Assembly: GCA_040384625.1 (NCBI GenBank)
Contig: JAZKIW010000049.1
Span: 1-64,000, forward strand
Length of the DNA stretch: 64,000 bases
Direction of reading: 5' to 3'
DNA from: CADEEN01 sp040384625
GTDB taxonomy: Bacteria > Pseudomonadota > Gammaproteobacteria > Burkholderiales > Burkholderiaceae_C
The position numbers and the translations under genes were made by a program. Positions 1 through 9,067 of this stretch are shown here, piece after piece (the stretch's first letter is position 1; each line of letters opens with the position of its first letter). The notes below the pieces were generated by a model. The model had not been told where the DNA came from and did no database searches. It saw only the letters and a list, made by a program, of their open reading frames with translations.

Positions 1-51
1 ACGACCCCTTGGTTCGTAGCCAAGTACTCTATCCAACTGAGCTACAGCCGC
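1..51 (-). tRNA. tRNA-Arg (anticodon ACG), partial
   Basis: Read on the minus strand, this is the 5' two thirds of a tRNA. It has the acceptor strand GCGGCTG, the D-arm GCTC..GAGT, and an anticodon stem CTTGG/CCAAG closing the loop CTACGAA with anticodon ACG. The variable and T arms and the CCA end lie beyond the left edge. It sits 28 bp downstream of hemY on the same strand. ACG-tRNA-Arg is decoded with A34 converted to inosine by TadA (known for the family). Confidence 0.93.
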
Positions 52-79
52 GAAGCCGCGCAGTATATCAGCGCCCAAC

Positions 80-1330
80 TTACTCGATGGCGGCTGCGGC
101 CTCGTGGCAACGCGCTGCGCGAGGCTCGTCGCCCTCGGCGCGGGCCAGCGCCGCCAGCCTGCGCCAGGCGGCGCGCCTGGCGCTGCCGCGCAAGGTCGGT
201 GCGGTGGCCGCTCGCTCAAGCGGGCTGCGTGCCTTGCCCCAGAGCTGGCGTTCGGCATAGGCGCTACCGGCGGCTGCCTGCACGGCCGGTTGGGCCGGCA
301 GGGCGCGCTCTGCCGCTTCGATGCGCGGCAGCCACTCGGCCGGCAGACCCTCCAGGTTGGCGATCAGTGCCAAGGCGACTGCCTCGCATTCCTCGCGGCC
401 CAGCTCCGTCAGGCGTTGCCAGGGACCCAGCAGCCACTGGCGACCATGCTCGCAGTCGCCGAGGTCGGCCGCCCGCATTGCAGCGTGCGCGACGATGAAG
501 GGGTCGTCGTGATCGGGAGTGTCGAGTTCGGCCCAGGCGCGCGCCAACTGCTCGGGGTCGCGCGCGCTGGCCAGGCTCTCCCCCGCCAGCGAGCGCAGCA
601 GGCTCTGCGCGGCGCTGCGCGAGAAGGCCTGGTGCTTGGCCAGCAGGCGCGCCGTGCGCAGCGCCTCGTCGGGCTGCCCGGCCAGGCGCTGGGCCTGCAG
701 CTTGAGCCGCAGCGCATGCGTGCGGCGTGCCACGCCGGGGGGCAACTCGGCCAGCAGGTTCAGCGCCCGCGTGGCATCGCGATCGTCGAGCGCCCACTCG
801 GCCGCCATCAGCTGCACGCCGTCGTCGGTGGCGCGTTGCGTCGGTCCGGCCTCGAGCCGCAGCTTGCGCAACTGTTCGTGCTGGCGGTCGCGTTGCGTCC
901 GGTCCTGCAAGCGGTGCAGGCTGGCGCCCCACAGCAGGTGCGCCAAGGACCGCGTCTGCAGGTCCCCAGCCAGTTCGGGTGTGGCATCGTGGATCGCCAC
1001 GGCGCGCGACGCCGCCTTGCGAGCGCGGCTGTAGCGGGCTCCGAAGTATTCGGCCAGGGCCTCGCGCAGGGCCGATTGCGCGGCGCGCTCGCGGCGCAGG
1101 AGACGCCACTCGTGGGCCCGCGCGGGCAGGCTGGCCAGCGCTTGAAGAGCGCGAATCGCCAACAGCAACATCAGGCACGTCAGGACCAGGCCGATCACGA
1201 ACAGGTTCAGCGACACATCCATGCGCCAGCCGCTCCAGTACAGGCTGACCAGACCGTCGTTGCGCCCGAGCGTGGTGGCGGCGACCACGGCCGTCACGAA
1301 CAGCAGCACCAGCCAGATCACGCTGCGCAT
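80..1330 (-). CDS. hemY: HemY-like inner-membrane TPR protein of haem biosynthesis
   Basis: The 416-aa protein starts with MRSVIWLVLLFVTAVV, the first of two N-terminal membrane segments; the second is near residues 40-65. A long alanine/arginine-rich helical repeat region typical of TPR folds follows. This is the proteobacterial HemY family, which has no catalytic similarity to protoporphyrinogen oxidase. It is thought to assist late or porphyrin steps at the membrane. It is the last gene of hemC-hemD-hemX-hemY, and its ATG lies 19 bp after the hemX stop. The reading frame stays open 88 codons upstream inside hemX, but the family start and the membrane segment at MRSV favour this ATG. Confidence 0.9.
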   Translation of the reverse strand: MRSVIWLVLLFVTAVVAATTLGRNDGLVSLYWSGWRMDVSLNLFVIGLVLTCLMLLLAIRALQALASLPARAHEWRLLRRERAAQSALREALAEYFGARYSRARKAASRAVAIHDATPELAGDLQTRSLAHLLWGASLHRLQDRTQRDRQHEQLRKLRLEAGPTQRATDDGVQLMAAEWALDDRDATRALNLLAELPPGVARRTHALRLKLQAQRLAGQPDEALRTARLLAKHQAFSRSAAQSLLRSLAGESLASARDPEQLARAWAELDTPDHDDPFIVAHAAMRAADLGDCEHGRQWLLGPWQRLTELGREECEAVALALIANLEGLPAEWLPRIEAAERALPAQPAVQAAAGSAYAERQLWGKARSPLERAATAPTLRGSARRAAWRRLAALARAEGDEPRAARCHEAAAAIE

Positions 1331-1349
1331 GACGCCTCGCGCTCGATGT

Positions 1350-2462
1350 TCAGCGCCCGGCCGACGCTGTGGCCAGCGCGGCCAGCGTGTCGTCGGGGCG
1401 CGGCACGCCGGTCTGGCGCGCTTGGGTCGAGACTTGGCGCAGCAGCTCTGCCAGCGCGGCCGAGCGCTTGGAGCTGCGCTCGAAGTAGCGGTCCAGCGCG
1501 GCCTGCGCATCGCGAATGTCGGACTGCGCGATGTCGAACTGGCGCGACAGCAGCGCCAGGCGCGCGTTGAGCAGGCGCAGCTTGAGGTTTTCACGCACGA
1601 AGAACTGCTGCTCGGGGGCCACGAGCATGGCTTCGGGCTGATCGATGCGGGTGATTCGCACCAGCGAGCGGATCTCGTTGCCGATGTGCGAGCTGGTGTC
1701 TGACCACCACTGCTGGGCCCGGTCGCGCCAGTCGGCGCCCGCCGGGCCGCTTGCTGTCGAAGCCGCTGAAGCCACGGAGGCCACCTGTCGGGCAGGCGCC
1801 GATGGTTTGGCGCGCGTCACGGGCAGGGCCAACAACGGCAGCTCGTCGACCTGGCGAATGGCTTCGTCCAGGCGCACTGAAAGGCTGGAGATGTCGATCA
1901 CGCCGAGCGCCTTAACGCGATCGAGGTCACGGTTGACGGCGCGTCGCACGCGCTCCAGGCGCGGCTGGTTGTAGCGCGCCAGGCGCTCGTCGGCTTGCTT
2001 CAATGTCGCCACCAGCGGTTCGGCGCTGCCGGTGAGGGCACTTTGCTGCAAGGCCACACGCACGGCGGCCTCGACGTCGGCGACCACGTTCTCATCGCGC
2101 GAACGCGATACCGACTGCAGCAGCTCTTCGATCTGCGAGCGCTGCATCGAGGCCTCGGCGACACGCGCTTCGAGCAGGGCGGCCTTGGCGGCGGTTTCGC
2201 GCGCCAGGTCCTGCGCGGCCCGCGCCGCTGCACGTGCCTCGGCGGCCTGGGTCTGGCTGTCGGCCTGGCGGCGCACCAGTTCTCGCTCGAGCGACTTGAC
2301 GCGCTGCTGCGTGTTCCAGGCCAGGGCCAGCGCGGCAATCGTCAGCACCAGCGCGATCACGGCCAGCGCCGGAAGCCAGGGTGGGCCCGGTCGGCGCGTC
2401 AAAGAAGATGGCGCGGCGCTGCTCTCGGCGGGTACAGCGTCGCTCGGGGCGGGAGCATTCAA
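1350..2462 (-). CDS. hemX: HemX family membrane protein (uroporphyrinogen III methyltransferase-like name only)
   Basis: About 370 aa. A short acidic/proline cytoplasmic head comes first, then one strong membrane helix (LPALAVIALVLTIAALALAW), a coiled coil rich in Gln, Arg and Ala, and a periplasmic helical domain. This is the HemX architecture. There is no SAM-binding methyltransferase signature, so the common database name uroporphyrinogen-III C-methyltransferase should not be taken literally. No ATG lies in frame near the expected start. A TTG at 2462 overlaps the hemD stop as TTGA and gives LNAPAPSD, so it is the chosen start, with moderate certainty. HemX is probably an accessory factor in the same haem complex as HemY. 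Confidence 0.8.
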   Translation of the reverse strand: MNAPAPSDAVPAESSAAPSSLTRRPGPPWLPALAVIALVLTIAALALAWNTQQRVKSLERELVRRQADSQTQAAEARAAARAAQDLARETAAKAALLEARVAEASMQRSQIEELLQSVSRSRDENVVADVEAAVRVALQQSALTGSAEPLVATLKQADERLARYNQPRLERVRRAVNRDLDRVKALGVIDISSLSVRLDEAIRQVDELPLLALPVTRAKPSAPARQVASVASAASTASGPAGADWRDRAQQWWSDTSSHIGNEIRSLVRITRIDQPEAMLVAPEQQFFVRENLKLRLLNARLALLSRQFDIAQSDIRDAQAALDRYFERSSKRSAALAELLRQVSTQARQTGVPRPDDTLAALATASAGR

Positions 2463-3262
2463 GGTGGCGAGGATTGTAGGCAGGCCTCGATCTGCCCCAG
2501 GGCGCTGCGCACTGCATCGACGGTCGGCGCCGCCTCGAAGACATGACCAAAGCCGAGTTCGCGCGCCCGCTCGGCAATGCGCGGGTGCGAAGCCAGCGCC
2601 AACGAGCACTGCCAACCGGCCCCGGGCGCCACTTGCGCCAGTGACGGCAGATAGCCGACCGCCTCGGTGCTTGACAACCACCACATGTGTGCCGCCGGCT
2701 CGGCGAGGGCCAGGGCCAAGCGAGTTCGCTCGTCGGCCGTCGGCAAGGCCGGTCCGCGCCGGTAGGCCTGGGTGAAGTGCACGGCTGCACCGGCGCCGCG
2801 CAGCAGCGCCGCGAACTCGTCGCGCCCGCCGTCGCCGCGCAGCACCAGCACTTCACGGCCTGTCCAGGCCTCAGTGCGCAAGCGGGACCACAACGCAGCG
2901 GAGTCGAACTGCAACGCGTCGGCGGGCGGGGCCACGCATTGGGCGGCCGGAACGCCGGCCATCAGCAGCGCCTGCAGGGTGCCGGGCCCGGTGGCGCCGG
3001 CGCGGGTGCCCGCTGGCCAGCCCTGTGCTGCGACCGCCGCCGGCCTTGCGGCGAAGAAGTGGCTGACCGCGTTCGGGCTGACGAACATCGCCAGCGTGTA
3101 GCGCGGCAGGTCGTGCCAGGCGGCGTGCAACTCGCTCAGATCGGGCACGGTGTCGATCGCCAGCAGCGGCAGGGCCTGCGCCTCTACGCCCTCCGTGCGC
3201 AGGCGAGCGACCCAGGCGTCGGCTTGCGGCTGCGGTCGCGTGACGAGCAGGCGCAACGGCAT
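2459..3262 (-). CDS. hemD: Uroporphyrinogen-III synthase
   Basis: The 267-aa protein has the HemD two-lobe pattern. The N-terminus PLRLLVTRPQPQADAW is typical, TLAMFVSPNAVSHFF is the middle strand-loop segment, and WWLSSTEAVGYL is the second-lobe motif with the Ser-Ser-Thr stretch. It cyclises and inverts ring D of hydroxymethylbilane to give uroporphyrinogen III. It begins 12 bp after hemC and its stop overlaps the presumed hemX start, so it is part of one transcription unit. Sequence similarity among HemD proteins is low, but position and length support the call. Confidence 0.93.
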   Translation of the reverse strand: MPLRLLVTRPQPQADAWVARLRTEGVEAQALPLLAIDTVPDLSELHAAWHDLPRYTLAMFVSPNAVSHFFAARPAAVAAQGWPAGTRAGATGPGTLQALLMAGVPAAQCVAPPADALQFDSAALWSRLRTEAWTGREVLVLRGDGGRDEFAALLRGAGAAVHFTQAYRRGPALPTADERTRLALALAEPAAHMWWLSSTEAVGYLPSLAQVAPGAGWQCSLALASHPRIAERARELGFGHVFEAAPTVDAVRSALGQIEACLQSSPP

Positions 3263-3274
3263 CGCGGTTGCCGC

Positions 3275-4225
3275 TCAGGCGCCGAGGTATGCGCCTGCGC
3301 CGACGGCCTGCAGCGCAGCCACCGCCCGCGCGCCGAGCGCTTCTGCCGCGGCGGTGTCTGCCACTGTGCCGCTGGCGTGCGCGACGAGCAGCGGCCGTTT
3401 CGGATCTTCGGCGTGGCCGAGGGCTGCCGCCAGATGCAGCGTGGCGCCCTGCCAGGATCCGTGCGCGGCCAGCGGCATCGAGCAACTGCCGCCGAGGCCG
3501 CGCGACACGGCACGCTCGGCGTGAACCGCGAGCCAGGTCGGCTGATCGATCAGGCTCGCCAGGGCCTCGCGCAGCTCGCCGTCGTCGGCACGCACTTCGA
3601 TCCCCAGCGCCCCCTGCCCGGCAGCGGGCAGCATCAGTGCCGCTTCGAAGCGCGTTCGAATGCGCTCGGCCAGGCCCAGGCGCAGGAGCCCGGCGCTGGC
3701 CAGGACGATGGCGTCGTACTGGCCCTCGTCGAGCTTGCGCAGGCGCGTATCGAGATTGCCACGCAGAGGCTCGATGCGCAGGTCGGGCCGCTGGGTCGCC
3801 AACTGGGCGGCGCGGCGCAAGCTCGAGGTGCCGACGCAGGCGCCGTAGGGCAGTTCGGCCAGCGAGGCGTAACGCGGCGACACCAGGGCGTCGCGCGGGT
3901 CCTCGCGTTCGAGCACAGCGGCCAGGGCGAAGCCGGGCGGCAGGTCCATCGGCACATCCTTGAGCGAGTGCACGGCCAGGTCCGCCTGGCCCGTTTCGAG
4001 CGCCATTTCCAGCTCCTTGACGAACAGGCCCTTGCCGCCAACCTTGGACAGGGTGCGGTCGAGGATCTGGTCGCCACGGGTGGTCATGCCGAGCAAGTTC
4101 ACCTCGACACCGAAGCGGGCCGTGAGCAGGCCGCGCACATGTTCTGCCTGCCACAGCGCGAGGCGACTTTCACGGGTGGCGATGGTCAGCGTGCGCTTGC
4201 GAAACGACGGCTTGGGCGAAGGCAT
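3275..4225 (-). CDS. hemC: Hydroxymethylbilane synthase (porphobilinogen deaminase)
   Basis: The 316-aa protein opens with the family signature TIATRESRLALWQAEHV and contains LAVHSLKDVPMDLPPGF and the cofactor cysteine in GLGGSCSMPLAAHG, which carries the dipyrromethane primer. It polymerises four porphobilinogens to hydroxymethylbilane in the cytosol. The ATG at 4225 gives MPSPKPSFRKRTLTIATRE, the usual family N-terminus; an 18-codon upstream extension is rejected. A GATAAT hexamer read on the minus strand at 4232-4237 is a possible -10, close to the ATG. The gene is divergent from ppc. Confidence 0.96.
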   Translation of the reverse strand: MPSPKPSFRKRTLTIATRESRLALWQAEHVRGLLTARFGVEVNLLGMTTRGDQILDRTLSKVGGKGLFVKELEMALETGQADLAVHSLKDVPMDLPPGFALAAVLEREDPRDALVSPRYASLAELPYGACVGTSSLRRAAQLATQRPDLRIEPLRGNLDTRLRKLDEGQYDAIVLASAGLLRLGLAERIRTRFEAALMLPAAGQGALGIEVRADDGELREALASLIDQPTWLAVHAERAVSRGLGGSCSMPLAAHGSWQGATLHLAAALGHAEDPKRPLLVAHASGTVADTAAAEALGARAVAALQAVGAGAYLGA

Positions 4226-4308
4226 GGAACGATTATCGCTAGGCCTTGGATGCGCGCGCCGAGCCGCAGCCGCGGCCATTTCGGCGCGTCATTGATAACA
4301 TCCAATTC

Positions 4309-4323
4309 TGTAACCGGATTACA
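4309..4323. promoter_or_regulatory. Palindrome TGTAA-N5-TTACA between hemC and ppc
   Basis: A perfect 5-5-5 inverted repeat lies in the 123-bp divergent region between hemC and ppc, 25 bp before the ppc ATG. Its place and symmetry fit a transcription-factor operator. The binding protein cannot be named from sequence, and chance occurrence in a short region is possible. Confidence 0.3.
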
Positions 4324-4348
4324 TGTGCGCCGGTTCGAGGAGCCCGTC

Positions 4349-7162
4349 ATGCCCCGCGTCGCCCGTCGTGCCCCTGTCGATCGCAGCGACGATGCTGCCG
4401 AGAAGAACCGGCCGTTGGTCGAGGACATCCGGCTGCTGGGCCGCATCCTCGGTGACGTGATCCGCGAGCAAGAAGGCAACGAGGCTTTCGAGCTGATCGA
4501 GCGAGTGCGCCAGCTGTCGGTGGCGTATCGACTGAAGAAGGACGCTTCGGCCGGCCGTGTGCTCGACCGCCTGCTGAAGAACCTGTCCGGCGACCAGACC
4601 GTCAGTGTGATCCGCGCCTTCAGCTACTTCAGCCACCTGGCCAACATTGCCGAAGACCGCCAGCACGTGCGCAGGCGCGAGCACCACGAGCGCGAGGGAC
4701 ATCTGCAGGAAGGGTCGCTGGCGATGGCCTTCGACCGCCTGTTCGACGCCGGCCTGCGTGCCAGCGAGATCGCCACCACCCTGGGCCAGGCCCACATCAG
4801 CCCGGTGTTGACCGCGCACCCGACCGAAGTGCAGAGAAAGAGCATCCTGGACGCCGAACGAGCCATCGCCGAACTGGTTGGCGAGCGCGACCGCCTGGCC
4901 ACCGAGCGCGAACGCGCCGACAACGAGGCCCTGCTGCGCGCGCGTGTGACCCAGCTCTGGCAGACGCGCATGCTGCGCCCGGTCAAGCTCAGTGTGTCCG
5001 ACGAGATCGAGAACGCGCTGTCCTACTACCACTCGACCTTCCTGCGCGAGATCCCGCGCCTGTACCGCGACATCGAGCGCACCCTGCACGGCCATGCGGT
5101 GGCCAACTTCCTGCGCATGGGCCACTGGATCGGCGGCGATCGCGACGGCAACCCGAATGTCGGTGCGCCGACGCTCAGGCTCGCACTGTCGCGCCAGGCC
5201 GAGGTCGCGCTGCGCCACTACCTGACCGAAGTGCATGCGCTGGGCGCCGAGCTGTCGATCTCGCAGACCCTCGCCCCGGTGACCACGCCGATGCTGGCGC
5301 TCGCCGAACGTTCGCCCGACCGCAACCCGCACCGCGAGGACGAACCGTACCGGCGCGCACTGATCGGCGTCTATGCACGTCTGGCGGCGACCCTGCATGC
5401 GCTGACGGGCACGGAGGCCCTGCGTCACGCCGTTGCGCCGCAGAACCCGTATGCCAGCGCCGCCGAATTCCTGGCCGACCTGCGCACGGTCGAGGTCTCG
5501 CTGCACCACCATCACGCCAGCTCGCTGATCGCGCCGCGCCTGGCGCCGCTGATGCGCGCGGTGCAGGTGTTCGGCTTCCACCTGGCCACCATCGACCTGC
5601 GCCAGAGCTCGGACCAGCATGAAGCGGTGATCGCGGAACTGCTGCGTGTGGCGCGCATCGAGCCCGACTACGCGGCCTTGTCCGAGGCCGCGCGCCGAGC
5701 CTGCCTGCTGGCCCTGCTCAACGATGCACGGCCACTGCGCGTGATCGGTCACGCGTACAGCGAACTGGCGACGGGCGAACTGGCGGTGTTCGAAGCTGCG
5801 CGCGATGCTCTGCAGCGCTACGGCCGCCACGCGATACGCCACTACATCATCTCGCACACCGAAGAGGCGAGCGACCTGCTCGAGGTGCTGCTGCTACAGA
5901 AGGAGTGCGGTCTGATGCACGGCACACTCGATCGCGACGCGGTGGCTGACCTGATCGTGGTGCCGCTGTTCGAGACCATCGAAGACCTGCGCCACGCCGC
6001 GGCCATCATGAGCGCCTACTACGCCTTGCCCGGCGTGCTGCCTCTGGTGCTGGGCAGCCGCATCGGCGCCTTTCCCGAGCAGGACATCATGCTCGGCTAC
6101 AGCGACAGCAACAAGGACGGCGGCTTCTTCACCAGCAACTGGGAGCTGTACCGCGCCGAGACGGCGCTGGTGGCGTTGTTCGCGCCACTGGAACGCGCCC
6201 ATGGACTGAAGCTGCGCCTGTTCCATGGCCGCGGGGGCACCGTCGGCCGCGGCGGCGGCCCGAGCTACCAGGCCATCCTGGCCCAGCCGCCCGGCACCGT
6301 GAACGGCCAGATCCGACTGACCGAACAGGGTGAGGTCATCGCGTCGAAGTACGCCCACCCCGAGATCGGGCGTCGCAACCTAGAGACCCTGGTCGCAGCG
6401 ACGCTCGAGGCCACCCTGCTGCACCCGACCAAGACGGCGCCGAAGGCCTTCCTCGACGCCGCGGAGCAGATCAGCGATGCCAGCTTCGCCGCCTACCGGG
6501 CGCTGGTGTACGAGACGCCCGGATTCACCGAATACTTCTTCGACGCCACGCCGATCCGCGAAATCGCGGAACTCAACATCGGCTCGCGCCCGGCAGCGCG
6601 CAAGGCCGGGCGCCGCATCGAAGACCTGCGCGCCATCCCATGGGGCTTCTCGTGGGGCCAGTGCCGTGTGGCCCTGCCGGGTTGGGCCGGCTTCGGTTCG
6701 GCGGTCGAACAATGGCTGAACGTCAGCCCGACGCAGCGCAAGCAACGCCTGGCGCTGCTGCGCAAGATGGTCAAGCAGTGGCCCTTCTTCCGCACCCTGC
6801 TGTCGAATCTGGACATGGTGCTGGCCAAGAGCGACCTGCGCATCGCCGCGCGCTATGTGGAACTGGTCGAGGACAAGAAGCTGGCCAAGCGCATCTTCGC
6901 GGCGATCCAGGCCGAGTGGACCCTGGCCGGCGAGATGCTGTCCCTGATCACCGGCGAGCCGCACCGCTTGGCGTCGAACACGGCGTTAGCGCGGTCGATC
7001 GAGCACCGCTTTCCGTATCTGGACCCGCTCAACCACCTGCAGGTCGAGCTGATGCGGCGCTACCGCTATCGCAAGGCCAATGATCCGGCCAACGAACGGG
7101 TGCAGCGCGGCATTCACATCTCGATCAACGGCATCGCGGCGGGCCTGCGCAACACCGGTTGA
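4349..7162 (+). CDS. ppc: Phosphoenolpyruvate carboxylase
   Basis: The 937-aa protein matches bacterial PEPC in length. It carries the catalytic histidine motif LTAHPTEVQRKS, the second signature LGYSDSNKDGGFF, the glycine-rich loop FHGRGGTVGRGGGP, and the usual C-terminus ending in NGIAAGLRNTG. It makes oxaloacetate from PEP and bicarbonate, replenishing the TCA cycle. The ATG at 4349 follows GAGGAG at 4336-4341 and gives MPRVARRAP; the frame is open for over 1.6 kb upstream against the hem genes, but that part is antisense shadow. PPC next to hemC is common in Burkholderiales. Confidence 0.98.
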   Translation: MPRVARRAPVDRSDDAAEKNRPLVEDIRLLGRILGDVIREQEGNEAFELIERVRQLSVAYRLKKDASAGRVLDRLLKNLSGDQTVSVIRAFSYFSHLANIAEDRQHVRRREHHEREGHLQEGSLAMAFDRLFDAGLRASEIATTLGQAHISPVLTAHPTEVQRKSILDAERAIAELVGERDRLATERERADNEALLRARVTQLWQTRMLRPVKLSVSDEIENALSYYHSTFLREIPRLYRDIERTLHGHAVANFLRMGHWIGGDRDGNPNVGAPTLRLALSRQAEVALRHYLTEVHALGAELSISQTLAPVTTPMLALAERSPDRNPHREDEPYRRALIGVYARLAATLHALTGTEALRHAVAPQNPYASAAEFLADLRTVEVSLHHHHASSLIAPRLAPLMRAVQVFGFHLATIDLRQSSDQHEAVIAELLRVARIEPDYAALSEAARRACLLALLNDARPLRVIGHAYSELATGELAVFEAARDALQRYGRHAIRHYIISHTEEASDLLEVLLLQKECGLMHGTLDRDAVADLIVVPLFETIEDLRHAAAIMSAYYALPGVLPLVLGSRIGAFPEQDIMLGYSDSNKDGGFFTSNWELYRAETALVALFAPLERAHGLKLRLFHGRGGTVGRGGGPSYQAILAQPPGTVNGQIRLTEQGEVIASKYAHPEIGRRNLETLVAATLEATLLHPTKTAPKAFLDAAEQISDASFAAYRALVYETPGFTEYFFDATPIREIAELNIGSRPAARKAGRRIEDLRAIPWGFSWGQCRVALPGWAGFGSAVEQWLNVSPTQRKQRLALLRKMVKQWPFFRTLLSNLDMVLAKSDLRIAARYVELVEDKKLAKRIFAAIQAEWTLAGEMLSLITGEPHRLASNTALARSIEHRFPYLDPLNHLQVELMRRYRYRKANDPANERVQRGIHISINGIAAGLRNTG

Positions 7163-7164
7163 CG

Positions 7165-7193
7165 GCGCTCGCCTGCAGCGCGCTTGCGAGCGC
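7165..7193 (+). terminator. Stem-loop after ppc (weak terminator candidate)
   Basis: An 8-bp perfect stem GCGCTCGC / GCGAGCGC with a 13-nt loop starts 2 bp after the ppc stop. No T-run follows, so it may be a Rho-assisted end or only an mRNA-stabilising hairpin. Confidence 0.35.
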
Positions 7194-7269
7194 GAAGGAA
7201 TCGGGTACGCTTGAGCGCGATTGACGGGCCACGCACTTCTGCCAAGCGAAGCAGGGCCAAGGAGGCTCG

Positions 7270-8148
7270 ATGAACAAGGGCGCACGCAAATTGCTGATCG
7301 GGCTGATCGGCGCAGGCATCCAGCGCTCGCTGACACCGGCGATGCAGGAAGAAGAGGCTCGACACCACGGCCTGGCCCTGCACTACCAGCTGATCGATCT
7401 CGAGCGCACATCTGAGGGCGCGGCGGCGCTGCCAGCCTTGTTGGCCGCGGCCCGCACGATGGGCTTTGCCGGGCTGAACATCACCTTCCCATGCAAGCAG
7501 GCGGTGATACCGCTGCTCGACGGACTCTCCGACGAAGCTCGGGCGATGGGGGCGGTCAACACGGTCGTGTTTCGGCAGGACGGCAACGTTGTTCGCGCCA
7601 TCGGCCACAACACCGACGGTTCGGGCTGGGCCTGGGGCTTCAGGCGAGCGCTGCCGCAGGCCAGGCTCGATCGGGTGGTTCTGCTCGGTGCCGGTGGCGC
7701 CGGCTCGGCGATCGCCCATGCCTTGCTGCGCCTGGGCGCGGGGCATCTGGCGATCGTCGACAGCGACACTGAACGCGCGACCGCGCTGGCGTGGCAGCTC
7801 AACGACCTTTATGGCGCCGAGCGCGTCAGCGGCGGCACCGATGCCGCGGCGGCGCTGGCAGGCGCGACCGGGCTCGTCCACGCGACACCGACCGGCATGG
7901 ACAAGCTCCCTGGGCTGCCACTGCCAGAGTCGTTGCTGCGGGCCGACCTGTGGGTCTCGGAGATCGTCTATTTCCCGCTCGAAACGGCGCTGCTCAAGGC
8001 GGCACGGCGCATCGGTTGCGCCACCGCCGACGGAGGCCACATGGCCGTGGGCCAAGCCTTCGGCGCCTTCGAGCTGTTCACCGGTGAAACCCCGGATGCG
8101 GCGCGGATGGATGCACACTTCCGCCGCTTGGTCACCCAAGCACGCTGA
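7270..8148 (+). CDS. Quinate/shikimate dehydrogenase-type AroE homologue, probably catabolic
   Basis: The 292-aa protein has the shikimate dehydrogenase fold. Its substrate motif is S20-L-T22 (RSLTPAM), the Ser-x-Thr form seen in quinate/shikimate dehydrogenases such as corynebacterial QsuD rather than Ser-x-Ser of biosynthetic AroE. The catalytic pair is K76 (NITFPCKQ) and D116 (GHNTDGSG). The nucleotide loop GAGGAGSA is followed by Asp164 at the end of the second strand (AIVDSDTERA), which favours NAD over NADP. Two genes for dehydroshikimate breakdown follow directly, so it probably oxidises shikimate and/or quinate for carbon use. A strong AAGGAGG lies 5 bp before the ATG. A biosynthetic role is the alternative. 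Confidence 0.85.
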   Translation: MNKGARKLLIGLIGAGIQRSLTPAMQEEEARHHGLALHYQLIDLERTSEGAAALPALLAAARTMGFAGLNITFPCKQAVIPLLDGLSDEARAMGAVNTVVFRQDGNVVRAIGHNTDGSGWAWGFRRALPQARLDRVVLLGAGGAGSAIAHALLRLGAGHLAIVDSDTERATALAWQLNDLYGAERVSGGTDAAAALAGATGLVHATPTGMDKLPGLPLPESLLRADLWVSEIVYFPLETALLKAARRIGCATADGGHMAVGQAFGAFELFTGETPDAARMDAHFRRLVTQAR

Positions 8149-8185
8149 TACTGCAGCGCGTTGCGTCTCAGACACGGAGCAAGGC

Positions 8186-9064
8186 ATGAACCCCCGCATG
8201 GACACCCCTCGCGAGGATCTGGCCGACACGGCCAACCCGCTCGGGATCGAAGGCATCGAGTACATCGAGTACGCGACCAGCAAGCCTCAGGCCCTCGGTC
8301 AGGTGCTGGAGCAGATGGGCTTCAAGCCGATCGCGCGCCACCGCTCGCGCGAAGTGCTGTTGTACCGCCAGGGCGGCATGAACGTGATCGTCAACGCCCA
8401 CGCGGCAACGGTGGCCCCACCCGAGGCCCCGCGCCTGGCCGCGGTCGCCCTGCGCGTGCGTGATGCAGCGGCGGCGCATGCCGCCGTGCTCGAACTCGGC
8501 GCGTGGGACGTGCCGGTGCAGGTGGCGCCGATGGAGTTGCACATCCCGGCCATCCACGGCGCGGGCGCCAGCCGAATCTACTTCGTTGACCGGCACCGCG
8601 AGTTCTCGATCTACGACGTCGACTTCGTGCCGATCCCGGGCGTCGCCACGGGCGAAGCGCAGCCTGCGGTCGTGGCCGGACTGCACTGGTTCGGTGTCGT
8701 GCAGTACATCGGCGTCGAGCGCATGGACGACTGGCTGCACTTCTACAGCACCCTGTTCGGCTTTCGGCTGCTGCGCGATGACGAGCGCTTCGGCATCCTG
8801 CCGCGCGGGCGCGTGCTGCAAAGCCCCGACCGCAGTTTCTACTGGCAACTGATCGAGCCGGATCCGGTGATGGTCGCCGACAGCGACGAGCGCCTGCAGC
8901 GCGTGGCCTTCGGCGCCCCCGACGTCCTGGCCGCGGTCAATGCCCTGCAGGCACGCAGCGTGAGCTTCATTGAGACCTCGAACCTGCATGTCGAGTCGCG
9001 CGGCGCGCTGACCAAGACCTGGTTCGGCAGCCTGATGTTCGAACTCGTCCACCACGGGGCCTGA
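8186..9064 (+). CDS. HPPD-like (VOC-fold) protein matching the C-terminal half of QuiC/QsuB dehydroshikimate dehydratases
   Basis: The 292-aa protein has two vicinal-oxygen-chelate repeats like 4-hydroxyphenylpyruvate dioxygenase. QuiC1/QsuB enzymes carry such a domain fused behind a TIM-barrel dehydratase; here it is a separate gene placed before the dehydratase. Likely metal ligands are H167 (GLHWFG) and E286 (MFELVHHG). The second histidine of the HPPD consensus QHIA is R239 here (LQRVAF), so ordinary dioxygenase chemistry is doubtful. The ATG at 8186 follows GGAGCAAGG; the frame extends upstream inside the previous gene but that is not used. It may stabilise or regulate the neighbouring dehydratase, or act on another aromatic acid. 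Confidence 0.8.
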   Translation: MNPRMDTPREDLADTANPLGIEGIEYIEYATSKPQALGQVLEQMGFKPIARHRSREVLLYRQGGMNVIVNAHAATVAPPEAPRLAAVALRVRDAAAAHAAVLELGAWDVPVQVAPMELHIPAIHGAGASRIYFVDRHREFSIYDVDFVPIPGVATGEAQPAVVAGLHWFGVVQYIGVERMDDWLHFYSTLFGFRLLRDDERFGILPRGRVLQSPDRSFYWQLIEPDPVMVADSDERLQRVAFGAPDVLAAVNALQARSVSFIETSNLHVESRGALTKTWFGSLMFELVHHGA

Positions 9065-9067
9065 ATC

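Noticed and set aside
104..1570. 488-aa plus-strand frame opposite hemY/hemX
   Set aside because: Low-complexity Arg/Gln/Ala product. The minus strand encodes HemY with proper membrane segments.
1350..2462. HemX as a true uroporphyrinogen-III methyltransferase
   Set aside because: No SAM-binding or CobA motifs; the layout is membrane helix plus coiled coil.
4319..5857. 512-aa open frame on the minus strand opposite ppc
   Set aside because: The plus strand is unmistakable PEP carboxylase; the antisense frame is Gln/Arg-rich shadow.
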